64,000 nucleotides of DNA from Nigrospora sphaerica (lineage: Eukaryota > Ascomycota > Sordariomycetes > Amphisphaeriales > Apiosporaceae): contig JAGVVL010000002.1 of the NCBI GenBank assembly GCA_018287875.1, forward strand, positions 7,006,001 to 7,070,000, written 5' to 3'. The number at the start of each line of letters is the position of its first letter. Within the stretch, counting starts at the first letter, position 1. A program made the position numbers and the translations under genes. Below are positions 24,037-35,760 of the stretch, in pieces. The notes beneath the pieces were generated by a model. It was not told the origin of the DNA. It worked only from the letters and a program-made list of their open reading frames with translations, and did no database searches.

Positions 24037-27000
24037 GAGCAGCCATGTTTAGGGGAGTGATGCGCGAAGTCGCGATACATGTTGTAGGGTGGTCTGAATG
24101 GTTGGGAGGGGGAGGAGATGAAGGAGCATTGACATGGGTATACGGCTGGCCTCGCCACCTTCGCTCCTCGCATCGTGGAACGACACGATCATGATGTACC
24201 GTTGCCATCACCGCTACTCCTACTTCAACTCCTACTTCTGCTCTTGCTGATGTCTGCCACTAAAAGGTAACTGGGCTTGGGTCGTTTTTTTCATGTGAAT
24301 CTCGCTCCGTTCTGACCCCCGGAGAAACTTGGGCCTCAACATTTGCCATGTGAAATTGCCCATGTTGACGCCATCGTTGGCCAACAACCCCCTCAACGGC
24401 ATTCCAACGCACGTCGGCTGTTCCGGAAAGTAGCTTGATCTAGCTTGACCTAGCCTGACCTATAGCAACGATACTCTCGCGATATCACCCTGCGACCCGA
24501 GATAATGCATGCGGTGGTAGGTGGTCGGAAAAGGCTCGCAGAAATCAGGAAGCTACGAGGGGGACGGATCCTATCGTCGATTCAGCCGTCGGCGCGATGC
24601 TACCGGTCGCGACGGAGGCGCGGCACATGCTGCCAAGTCGCCATAGTATGGCCTCCTGATCGCCTGTTCGTTCTTTCACGGCCGCATGAGTTGGAAGAAG
24701 CTGGAGAACCCCGACGGCGCGCCCCCAACGCAGGAAGCAAGGGGGGAGCCCGGCGGGAGTGCGTCGTTCCCCCCCGGGGCCTATAGCACCGGAGTGCTCC
24801 CGCGAGAGTGACCGCGCTTCCAATGGTCTGCCAGACCCGGAGCACATGCGAGGGTGTCGCAGAACCCCCCAATGGCCCGGTCCTACCTAGCTATTCGGAG
24901 GGGGGGGAAAGCATCAGGGGCGGAACCCCTCCCGCCCTGGACGTCTGCTACGAGGCGATCGGGGCTGGCAAGGCGGCCCGTGGCCAAAAGGGAAACAGAA
25001 CGGGCGCGAGGCCCGAGGCATGGGCAGCTCGTCGGACGCGCAATGTACGTGACGAGGCGGCCAGAGTGATCAGTCGTTGGTTTATTTTGCGTGGACCAGA
25101 CAGGAGATCGACCGTATACACATCCAGCGGGACGAGAAGGCACCGAGGCCCATCGTGGGGCCAATGACGGAACACTGCCCAATAACGGCAGACGGTCGGA
25201 GTCCAACGACGATTTCGACGACGAGTCGCTTGCACGCGTCGTCGCCAGCGCCGCCCCCCAAGGAAGTGCTGTTATATGCATACATGGCACGCATATTACA
25301 TGCATAGCGTGCGCAAGGGTCGAAGGTCTGCCGTATCTCTCTCACTCTTTATCTCTCTCAAGCTTGCCGAACTCGCTGGCAGTGTGTGTCTGGCTGGCGG
25401 GGGCTGCCTTATCTTTGGCTAGGGCAGCCGCCGTGCTGTTCGGTCGTCTGCGTTTGCTGCTCCGCGAGGTGACAGGTTCATGCCGTCCCGCCCCTCCCCC
25501 TCCCACCAGACTGGCCCCCCGGGGGAGGCCCCCGCCGTTCTGGACCAGGGGGGTTTCTCCATCTGTCAGGTTGCCAGGACCTCGTCCCGTCCCAGCCTAT
25601 TTAGCCGCCATGGACGGAGAAGAGCTGGCCTGCTCCGTACGGGTCTTGGCAATGATTGGCAGGCCCGGGATGGGATGGACATGGCAAAATTTTGTGTGAG
25701 GTTTTCTCGCAGGAGACGCGCGTTTCGTGAGCCCGGCTCCCATGTTTTCTCTGGATCCTACGCTGAATGCAAGTGTGCGCCGTTGGGGACGATAGGACCG
25801 GACGACGAGGCAGGGGGGAAAAGGCCCGATGCGGTGAGAACCCCAAAACGGGCAGCGATAGAGACGCCTGCGACAACGGAAGGTTTTCAACGTCGAGGCT
25901 CAAGGCGCGCAGTAGCTGGGGCTCGGGTAGCCAGCCCAGCTAGCCCGTGAGCGAAGACGTGGTGGCCATTGATGCCAAGAAGTTTGGGACGCACTGCGTC
26001 TTTAAGCTGGCTTGGCACGTCTCTGACGGGGCGTAGTCAGAACCTAATGATTGAATGACGGCATGCTCATGCCTCGGTGTACCGGCCAGGGAATTGACTG
26101 GAGTGCCCCTCGCCTCCAAGGGGCCATGGGTTGCCTACCATTACAGGGTTTTGCTTTGTCGACAGGGGCTCGCCTATACAGGTGTGTAGGGCGGTAAAAG
26201 TGTACGGAAGAAACCGCGAGAGGCTACTGCAGTTTTAGGTGGCAGTTCCGTCCCGGGTGGATCGCCGAGTCGGGGGTGGTGCCGCACGCGGGCGCTCGGT
26301 TCTACTTCCACACTCCCTTGTTCACGTACCAGTACGGAGGGGGAGGTTCCCGCCGATGTAGGCTGTGATGACTGATATCGAGGTAAGAGGTGGCAGTTGC
26401 CCCTTCACGGCCCCTCCTCCCTCCATTGGCGAAGGGGATCCCATAGTCGGTACCCACGGGGGGTGCCCAGGCGGTACGGGGTATGATTTCCGCCCATCCC
26501 GATTCGCGGTCCCCTCGGCCCCCCGGCCGAGGGTCCAATGCCGCGGCAGCCTTTTTCGCACCCGGGGCAGTGTCGGAATGCGAGGTATGGAAATGGACGG
26601 TGCAAAGCCACGAGAGGCGGAGACGGGGACGGAAGTGTCTGGCTCGATGGCGCAGCCAACACCTCCCTTGGGCCCCGATAGATCAGGATGGAACCCATCC
26701 CCCGGTGGTCTGCGGGCGACAGATTGCTAAGGCCCAGCACTTACCCGGTACCTACATCCTCCATTACGCACCAAGGGTTTCCCACACGGATGAAGCCTAG
26801 GCGAGGTATACCTGAGCACGACACACATATGGTGTGCGGACGGGCGGATAGCTGCAGGATCGGAGTGTAACGTGCGTTCTGGTTTAGCATTTGTACTTAC
26901 ACTCAGGTGCTATGGATACAAATTCTTCCTGTATCTTCCCCCACCAGATGCACTTGGGGATCCATGTGGGCACCCTGCCGTACCTAGCTTTTGGGGTCCA

Positions 27001-30000
27001 CAGGGCCGCTAGCGTTGGTCAAATGGGGAATCCCTACTAGCCAGGGCTCCCACCTCCACCTGCTCACCCAGACTCTCCAATCCACCCCTCACTTCCTAGC
27101 TCCCTCTCTGCCCACCGCGATACCTTCTCATGCTCGTCCACGACACGGCCTGCTTTACCGAGTACCTGAGCCTGACCGGTAGCTCCGCCAGTTCTCCGCT
27201 GGAGGTGGATGATGGAAACACCCAACGAAGGATCCCACCTATGACAACGACCTGGCGGGTCGCGCTGAACCCTGGCTTCGCTGAACCCTGGCGGACGGGT
27301 GAACATTACACCCAAGATAGCGACGTCAAGGAGCGAACATGTGCGATCGGGACCCCCTCCCAAAAACGACGGTCAACGACCCGGTGCATCTCACCACTCT
27401 CCCGGCAACTAAGTCCATCCGTGTAACGACGTTCGGCAAAGGCATCACACATTATGATTTTGCATGCATGCACCCGAGAGCCCGTTTTCACTCCCCTTCG
27501 GTGATGTGGGTTGTCCGTCAACCTCTCACCCGCTCACACGTCTCGTCCTCTCCCTCCCTCTCTCAACCCACACACAGGGCACACCCAAAAGCGCTGGGGG
27601 TTATCGGGCCAATCCCCCACACATGGCAGCAGGGGCGCGCGCCCCCGTACGGGTTTTTTGCCTTACGTACCATAGTATGGTACTGCATACCCTCCATTCC
27701 CGCTCTGTTCATCAGATGGCGACAAGGGGTAGATACATACCATGGCCAAGTACGAAGAAGAGGGACATATAAACGTAGAGATGCATTCGGCACGCCCGGT
27801 ATGGAATCTTCGATGCAATATCACCAGTATCAGTGGATCATCGGCCGGGCCCAGATTTCACTCTTGTCCCGTCCTCCAAGCACGCCGAGCGAGCGAGTCA
27901 CACAGACACGGCATATCAGGGAAGCCTTCCTAGCTCGTCTTGGGCTGACCCGTTCTCGTTACTCCTTGGGTCAAGCGGTCCGGACATCCCAGGAGGAAAC
28001 CTAGCGCCTATGCCGCTTTCTCTCGCCTTTCCGCTGTTGGCGCGGGCATTGGCCGCTACCGAAAACCACCTTATACACCACACCCATCCATCATGTCCCC
28101 ATGTGCACCCGTTGGATAGCCCGTCGAGTACAGCCGCGGCCTCGGCCCCACAACACATTTCAGTCGCGGCACATGCAAAGCTGATACGAAGGAGACTGAC
28201 AGACAGAGGCCCAGATTGGCCTGCCCTGCTGTTCCCTACATGTGAAGCAGATACCGTTTAACCATCTTTGCAGCCATGCCGCAGGAGATCGGCCCACGTT
28301 GCCTGTCGGCAACATCGGGCCAATCGGCCTGCATCCAACCATCGCCAAGCGCCACGTGTGAGTGGACAAACGGTTGCTTCTTCGGGACTCCCACCCGGTC
28401 ATCGCCGTCACGGCTTTCATCATCTCGTCGCGTTTTGATTGAGTATACGTCCTCTATTTAGTCGATCCGCTCTTGAAAGGGCAGCTGCCCTGGTGCCTCG
28501 ATCACGGATTGGATGTCCGTTGGCAAGCGTGACGCTGCCAATTCAACAAATACGTCGGCGAGCGTTCATCGCCGTGGGCGCGTGCTCCAAGCGTTTCCGG
28601 GGAAGGGGAAAGGCTGAGTGAGGGGGCGAGAGGGGTTCCAAGCGAGAACATATCCTGCCGCCCCCTGCCTGACACACAACCAGGCGATTTGGAGAAAGTT
28701 GGGGAAGCAACTCGTCCATGCCAGAGCCTAGACCAAGCCAAGGGCCGTCCCATGCCAGACCAACAAGGTGGTGGACCGACGTTCGACAGCCCGCTGGAGA
28801 TTGCAGGATTCCCCATGGAGTCCGACAGGGGGCGGGCGTGATGCGCTTCCGCAGTTCCAGGCCAAGTGCCGTAAAAGATCGAAGGAGCAACAAACCTCCA
28901 TCCTTCGACCCTCGCCGGCTAGCAACGAACCACAAACAGCTACACGCCACACGGCGACAAGCGAAGTGGCGTACGGCCACCAGCTGCAGAGAACCGTTTC
29001 CCGATTTCCTCCCCTCGTTGCTTCCTATCATTCCCGACTGCAGATACAAGTCGGTTGCCCGGCTGCACATGGCTGCGTTGGAGTCCATCGGTGGGCTGTC
29101 AACCTTGAAAGAACCATGTCGAATCGCCGTCGGCTTTTTCCAGGGTCGCATGAACCACAATATCGAGAACGCTCGATACCGCGGGGTAGGTTTTAGCGGA
29201 AGTTCTACCGATCCCTTGCCGTTCTTCGTGGCCGACTTGCTCATCAGCCAGCTCGCGGCCAACGGCCCTACTTCCAGGTTGAGCCACCATCGTCCAGATG
29301 TACCAGCGCGAAGCTGCAACAAGCGAGGGATAACTTCCCGTCGCCTGAGCTCCACAAGGAGCACCCAGGCAGGGGCTCCAGTCAAGGCAGTCCGAACCTG
29401 TCTCCAAGGAATCCCTCGGCCTTGGGCTACATACCCTGCAGGTGCAGCTGTGTGTTGCATGCGCTACTGACCTGCCTTGCAGCCGGCCAGCCTCACACGG
29501 TAGGTTCCTGGACGTCCACAGCCAGCGGCATGTGTGCGCATGTATGGATACATCAATGCCGTCGACCTAACGCAGACCGTCAACTACCACACCAGCCAGG
29601 GATCTCCCATCCCGAAGCTAGTGGGTACTGCCTCTCGTCGCATCGTCGCTAGGTGCACATACATGCTGGCATATGATCTTCCGAGAGTACCAAGTATCCG
29701 CGTCCCTCAAACAGACAACTTGCCGCTGCTTGACTAGGCTAGAGGCGCTTGCGAGATGCTTTCTTCAGCACCGGAACCCCGGACTACGCCCAGTTTGCCA
29801 GTTTGTCTTTCGCATCCGCTAAGCGCCGTTTTCGGCAAAGATTCACCAGTGAGCAAGATGTTTCTTGCATGTCCCCAATTTTCTGCTCGATACTTAAGAG
29901 GTGAGGGCTTCTCGTAGTCTCTGCTGTGTTGGCCGTGATATATCGGGCTTCTCCGTGTCAAGGCGTGCAAGGAGAGCGGCTTCAGTCGTCCAAGTTCTGT

Positions 30001-30152
30001 ACCCATTTTTGCCCTTTTTGCACCAAGAAACCCTCGGACGTCCCAACCCCTGCTTCACCCTTGGGCCAAACCACCATCACTAGTCATCCCTCGCCGGGAA
30101 GCTTCTACACATTCCACGCCCATCCCACGCCCGGCGTGTTCAGCACCAGACG
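24037..30152. other. 6.1-kb stretch without a recognisable gene
   Basis: Between VPS17 and the polyol-type dehydrogenase I could not support any gene on either strand. Several open frames of 200-300 codons exist, notably a facing pair at 28543-29460 (-) and 28718-29470 (+), but their translations are Arg/Ser/Pro-rich and domain-free. The stretch has C and G tracts and T/C-rich patches (for example about 25330-25365). The final 250 bases are C/T-rich, as expected before the downstream gene. Confidence 0.5.
24431..24460 (+). repeat. three imperfect 10-base direct repeats
   Basis: Three tandem 10-mers of the form TAGCTTGAYC, with slight changes in the third, lie in the 3' flank of VPS17. No function is apparent. 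Confidence 0.7.
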
Positions 30153-31636
30153 ATGGCGCCTTCGGCCATGAGTGATGAGACGGCGCCAATGCAGCTACCC
30201 GTACACCCAAAGTGGTCCACGATCAATGCATCCGTCTTGCATGGGCCGCGTGACCTTCGATTAGTGAGTGGCCGTCGTCTGCTTCGGGTCATCTTGCTAC
30301 ACGAGATGCCGTCATCCCTGCTCCCTTTCGGTATATGGCGCAGCAAAGTTCTGACTTACCTCGTGCCGACAGGAAACCAGAGCCCTTGGGGAGCCCGGCG
30401 CGGGCGAGCTTCAGATCAGTGTCAAGTCTACGGGTATTTGCGGCTCCGACGTCTCTTATTATAAAAAGTTCGCCAATGGCGACCTCTGTGCCTGCGGCCC
30501 ACTCTCCCTTGGCCACGAGTCCTCGGGCGTCGTCGTGTCCATTGGCCCCAGCGTCTCCGGCTTCAGGATCGGGGACCGCGTCGCGCTGGAGGTCGGCCTG
30601 CCCTGTGGGCAATGCTCCATTTGCCGGAAAGGACGGTACAACCTCTGTAAGAAAATGCGCTTCAGGAGCAGCGCCAAGAGTGTCCCTCATTTTCAGGGAA
30701 CTTTACAAGAGAGGATCAATCATCCAGCGAGGTGGTGCCACAAGTGAGTCCCAGCTACACACGGACGTGTAAGCCAGGGGTATGCTAACAGGAAGCAGGC
30801 TTCCGGAATGTGTGTCGTTTGATGTCGCTGCGCTGCTTGAGCCATTATCTGTTGCCATCCACGCGGTGAACAGAGCCGCTCTGGCGCCGGGTTCCACGGC
30901 TCTTGTCATGGGGGCCGGGACGGTCGGACTGCTGACGGCGGCCATGGCCCGCCAGTCTGGGTGCTCGGCCGTCACCATCTGTGATCTTGACGCCGGCAGA
31001 GTCAACTATGCCGTGAAAAGGGGTTTCGCCACCCATGGCCACGTGATCCAGCGCCCTCTCCACACGTCGTCCAGCAGTTCCTCCATCTGTACCGACGGCT
31101 CGGACGCCTCGGCGCCCTTGGAGTCGGGCTTCATTACTCCGGGCAGCACCTTTTCACCCTCAATCCACGACCAGCTGAACGTAGCCAAGGGGCTCGCGGC
31201 CGATCTCCTGGCGCTGACGGAGCCATCCCCCGGGCTGCCCGACGAGGACGAAGAGGACACGGGCGTGGACGTCACCTTTGAATGTACCGGCAAGGAGGCC
31301 TGCATGCATACCAGTCTGTACGCCACCAGGCCAGGTGGCAAGGTCATCATGGTCGGTATGGGCACCCCGATCCAGACCCTGCCCCTGTCGGCGGCCCACC
31401 TGCGCGAGGTCGACATCCTCGGCATCTTCCGCTATGCCAACACGTACCAGACGGGCATCCGGCTCCTATGCGGCCAGGCGCGCGGCGGCGCCGGCGGCTA
31501 CCAGTTCCCCAGCCTTGACGACATGGTCACCCACCGCTTCAAGGGCCTCGAGGCCGCCCAGGGAGCTTTCGAACTGGCGAGCCGCACCATGGATGACAAC
31601 GGAAACCTCATAATCAAGGTCGTCGTTGAAGCCTGA
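30153..31636 (+). CDS. zinc medium-chain dehydrogenase, sorbitol/xylitol dehydrogenase-like
   Basis: An NAD(P)-dependent polyol or alcohol dehydrogenase, probably cytosolic. Exons: 30153-30263, 30373-30743 and 30799-31636, giving 439 residues. The catalytic zinc site is visible as GICGSD and GHESSG. The structural zinc cysteines are in CGQCSICRKGRYNLC. The cofactor domain has the Rossmann motif GAGTVGLL with an acidic residue at the next strand end (CDLDAGR), which favours NAD. LQERINHPARWCHKLP and ALLEPLSVAIHA are shared with sorbitol, xylitol and L-arabinitol dehydrogenases. It is about 70-80 residues longer than classical sorbitol dehydrogenase because of a Ser-rich, acidic insertion (about residues 250-310) in the cofactor domain. 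The polyol substrate cannot be chosen from sequence; ATGs at residues 6 and 13 are alternative starts. Confidence 0.85.
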
Positions 31637-33503
31637 TCAAGAAAAACCAACCCCCTCTCCCCCTGAACAGGACCAGCCCTCCAGCTCTCATCACATTCGT
31701 GACTCCTCGCCACCCTAATCGATGGACGGCCACGCGGGTCAAGGTGCTTTTGACGGTTTTCTTATTTCTTCGGTGTCTGTGCGATAATGAGGTTTTCATG
31801 ATTTTTCCTCGAAGTATCCGGATACCGCCAACTCGTGGCATATATAGAAGCGTCGTCTTTCGGATTCCCGGAGGAGTGGAGGAGCTTATGGGGGCTTGCC
31901 GGCCCCGAGACGGTTCGATTTCAAACACGACAAATGGCGGCGACGATGGGATATGTTGCTCAGGTCAGGGCACTGGCCCATGGGGGGCTACACTGTTATT
32001 ATACACGACGCTTACTGGGTATCAAGGGTGATGGCCCGCGGAGAACCTCTGTATGATGGGTAATAACGATGTTATGGAACCACAACTGTGAGAGCCCGGC
32101 CGGCGTGGGACCCGCAAAATCGTGCTGCGAATGGGGGAGACTTTCGCCGAGGCTTGCTTTTCCTTGGTATATAAGAGGCTATACATATCCGCAGGCTTCC
32201 CCCTAAGATCCAGGATGTCCTGCCGCTCACTCTGCCTACCTCCCTCTGCCCCCTTCGGGGAACGCAACCTCTGTGGCTCGGTCGGTTAGTCGAAACAGGC
32301 TCAAACCTCGTACCGCCTCGTACGGTTTATATATAAGTGCTTGGTGGACGAAGTTCCGTGTCTTTTTCGCACATCGAAGGCTATAAGCCGAAAAGGCCCG
32401 AAGTCGTTATCGGGAACGTGGGTTTTTTTTTTATTTGGCTGAACTTTGAATTAGTACGAGAAAGTCATGTTAATGGCGGGGTCGGCGCTTAGGAGACCTC
32501 ACATGCGCAAGACCGAGGAGATAGAGTTGTCGGGGTAAATGTTCGACTTGTCCGTAACCGGCCGCAGGGGCGGACAACAAAAACGCCCGAGCTAGGACAC
32601 GCTTCTAGCGTGGTTCTGGGAGAGCGGCTGGGGCTTTTTTGGCCCCCTCCCATCGCCTGATAACAAACCCCTCTTGCGTAGCGTCGGAGCCAAGACATCT
32701 CGAGGGCTTGTTTAAGGTTTTGTCCTTCTTGACTGGGCTACATAGACCAAAACCTACCAGCCTAGCCACGCAAGGGGGGCCAAAAAGTGACTCACCCCGC
32801 TGAAAATGCCTATGTATTTCTAGTAGGTATACAATTAACACGTAATCTTCAAGAGCTACCTAAATTATACTTACATTCCGTGGCAGTATTTTGGTTTTCG
32901 CTAAAGAATAAGTAGCAGCTAACTTCTTTTATGTATCGAAGTCCTATAAGAATGTAAGATGGGGCGGATATACAATTGAAAGGAAAGCAGGTGGGGGTGT
33001 CTCGCTTCTTGCTTCACACCCCCCGCCACGGCAAGACGGCGCGTCTTATTCAATGGCCGGCTCGAGAGAACCTAGTGGGAATGTTGGTAATCTGAGGGAG
33101 ATCCGGTGCTCTTATGTTGTCGGGGACATGGCATAGGTGAGTGTTATTAAGCAAAGTTCACTTATGCTATTTTCAACCAAGAAATAAGAAGGGACCAAAC
33201 TCTGTCCTCCTAATGAACTGGAGAAGTGGAAGGTAGACCCCCGCGTCGTCGCTCTAAGCGCAGTGCATTGATTCTCATCGAGCCCCGAGTCATCCCTAAC
33301 AAGGGGGGAAATCGTTTCATTTGCAGAGCCTTGCAGAGTTCTCAATAAAACTCAACGCTCGCTTCCAGGCCACCCTGTTGGCCGCGAGATAACGCCTCAT
33401 TCGCCATGCCGATGCAGTAATTGTCACAAGTCGTGTCTCATTCCCACTGTCGGGTGCTTCCCCCCTTCCCGTCTTAGCATCACGGATCTAGCCAGAAGCC
33501 CGT
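31637..33503. other. intergenic, convergent 3' ends
   Basis: This lies between the dehydrogenase and CSN6 3' ends. It includes a T tract at about 32424-32435 and an AT-richer part at about 32810-32970. No gene is supported. Confidence 0.5.
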
Positions 33504-34828
33504 CTAGACCGTGAGATCTCCGGCACTGGATATACCTAGGCTGCCACTTGCGGTGCCAGCTCCAGTATCGTGCATTATGCTCTTCTTTGACATGTTCTTA
33601 GCTCCTTCGACAGCACTGTGCTTCTTGCCGAGGCCGCGGGCATCGATGGTGCTGTGCATTACGGCGTTCATGAGCGACATGAGCTGCACATCATTGCGTT
33701 CGCTAAGCATCTCCTGGTCAAACGCCTCGGTGGCTGAGGGGACAAGCAGAGCCAGCCGGTTCACCAGAGCTTGGATGGACCGAAGGATGGTGTGCGACGG
33801 AGTCGTGTGATTGGCTGTTGCGAACCCCTCCGTCGGCGCCGTTCCTGGGACCTCGGGAGCGTCGGATACCACGGAAAAAGGCAGATTCTCCAGGTAGGCA
33901 ACAAGGAGCTGGATACGGGACTGCAGCATCTTGATGGCATTGGCCTTGCCCGTCAACGACATGATGAGCTCTTCGTCTTCCTGGGACAGAGCGGGCTGGT
34001 CGGACGAGACCGTCGATTGCTCCTTTGGCGCGCCAGGATCCCCGACGCGTCGCTTGCCCTTGGTATCCGCGTCGACAGCCATCAGATGGGGCTTTTTCTG
34101 CTCCTTGGCCTCGACCGCCGTGGCGTTGCCGGCGCCCCGTGCCACAAAGTCCATGCTGATCATTTCGGCCTCGCCAGTTTCGACCGAGTAGGGCAACTCT
34201 CTGAACTTGAGTCGCATCGGGGAATCGCCGTCTCGCATCTCCTTGTCTTCGCCCTGGTCGGCCTTGGGCTCGTCCGCCTCGAGGTTGCTTTCGTATATGG
34301 TAAGGGGCAGCTTGCTGCCTACCGAATGGTCGACCGCCTCTTCGGGGTGGAAGGCCAGAAGGATGGAGGATTCGTTGTGTTCGGAGAGGAGCCACTGATG
34401 GATCGGCAGAATCGAGGGATTGGGACCCGTCTTGGGCAGAACGGTATACCAGCCAACGAGGTCTAGCTGGGGATCTTTATAGACGGTTCTCACTGAGGCG
34501 GCACGGTATATATAAGTCAAAGGAACAAAACACGGGAGTAGGGGGGTCCGCTGGCCGTCTTCTTACTTTGGTCTAGTCTCGTCGCGAACCAGGCCGGCTC
34601 CAGGGCGGCGCGACCGTCCTGGACGACGGTGGCGCACTCAAAAGCATGCTCGATCGTGATCTCGCGTCCGTTCTGCTGGCCAAGCAGAGCACCCACGACA
34701 GGTCCCTGCAGCCCCCTCAGCGAGTGCCGCGTGATGTAGTCAGATATGGTGAGGAGGACGAGGGGGTGGAGGGCAGCTTGAAGTCCGGAATCCGACGACT
34801 TTTGCGTCGACAGCAGAGGGTTCTCCAT
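33504..34828 (-). CDS. CSN6: COP9 signalosome subunit 6
   Basis: A subunit of the COP9 signalosome, which removes NEDD8 from cullins and controls ubiquitin ligases and fungal development. Exons: 34828-34567 and 34492-33504, giving 416 residues. The N-terminal MPN domain (about residues 15-170) shows HPLVLLTISDYITRHS, GPVVGALLGQQNGREI and DLVGWYTV. The region where an active JAMM enzyme has an HxH motif reads PSILPIHQWLLSEHNESS, so the zinc site is absent, as in all CSN6 proteins; catalysis belongs to CSN5. The C-terminal helical part holds an acidic, Lys-rich insertion (about residues 185-270) that appears disordered. The pairing FATRLDQ + MRTVYKDPQLD across the intron is in phase. Confidence 0.92.
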
Positions 34829-35760
34829 GACGTCTGTGCCGCAATCGATTTTCGGGTCCCCTGCGTTGACAGCGAGGGCGGGGAAGGGAAGATGATGATG
34901 GTAAAGTTTGGAGAGAAGAGGGTGATGGTAGAATAAATGGATGACCTACCAGCCCCGCTCAGACTGGCGGCCCCACCAAGTGTGTCCACGCGAATCTCTA
35001 TTATTATGTACCAATAGCTTCAGTGGCTCTACCGACTACTACCAAGTACACAGTAGTGTTCGAAGAACGTTTGTTTTTTGTTGATAAGTTGCCAATTGCT
35101 CTTTGGCGGCCACGCAATAGAACAGCCTTGGGGGTACTAATCAATGCCGGTAACTTTATGAAAGTGCGCGCCGCCGGAAACCTCGCCATCTTGATCTGCT
35201 GGCCAACCAGGGAGGGCTGCTTACAGTGATGAGAATCCAGAACTAGGTGTGTTGGCGGGGTAATGAAGATATGTTGCGGTCCAGCACCCAATGAAACATG
35301 AATACCAGTCATGACGGGCTTGTGACAACTTCCCGTCACTCCCACTCAAAAGGCTCAGCAATGCCCAGTTCTAGGTTCGCAAACCCAGAACCCGAAGCAT
35401 GGCCCTTGCACGAATTCGGAAATGCACAGCCATCAAGAGAAGAAAGACTTGCCCTCGCCTGCGAAGCAACCAAGCACATGGCCCCAAGCCTTCGGCGTGA
35501 CTGGGGAATTTTCCTTTTCGCCATCGCATTCAAATCGCCTCAGCCGGCGCGTGGCGGCTGCCGTGCCACCATTTGCACCTACAGACATGGGCTAAGGAAG
35601 AACTCCAAGGCCTGGCCATTATTACATTCCCTTGTATAAATGTCCCATAGACGTATGATATTTGATTCCCACGTCTTCTTTTCTCCCCGCCGCCAAGTAT
35701 TAATGAAGTTTTTAAATCGTCTGCTGCCCCCGCCCTCCCCAACCCTCATCCCGAAGCACC
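34829..35760. other. divergent intergenic region, CSN6 / Pro-His-rich gene
   Basis: This is the upstream region for both flanking genes. The last 100 bases before 35761 are C/T-rich, as in fungal 5' leaders. Short open frames such as 35298-35639 have no recognisable content. Confidence 0.55.

Noticed and set aside
28543..29470. Facing 305- and 250-codon open frames as real genes
   Set aside because: Neither has a recognisable domain, targeting signal or plausible splice extension. They overlap each other almost completely.
29737..29742. GGCTAG as a pentose-regulator site before the polyol dehydrogenase
   Set aside because: A six-base match to the loose GGCTAR form only, more than 400 bases upstream. 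Too weak to annotate.
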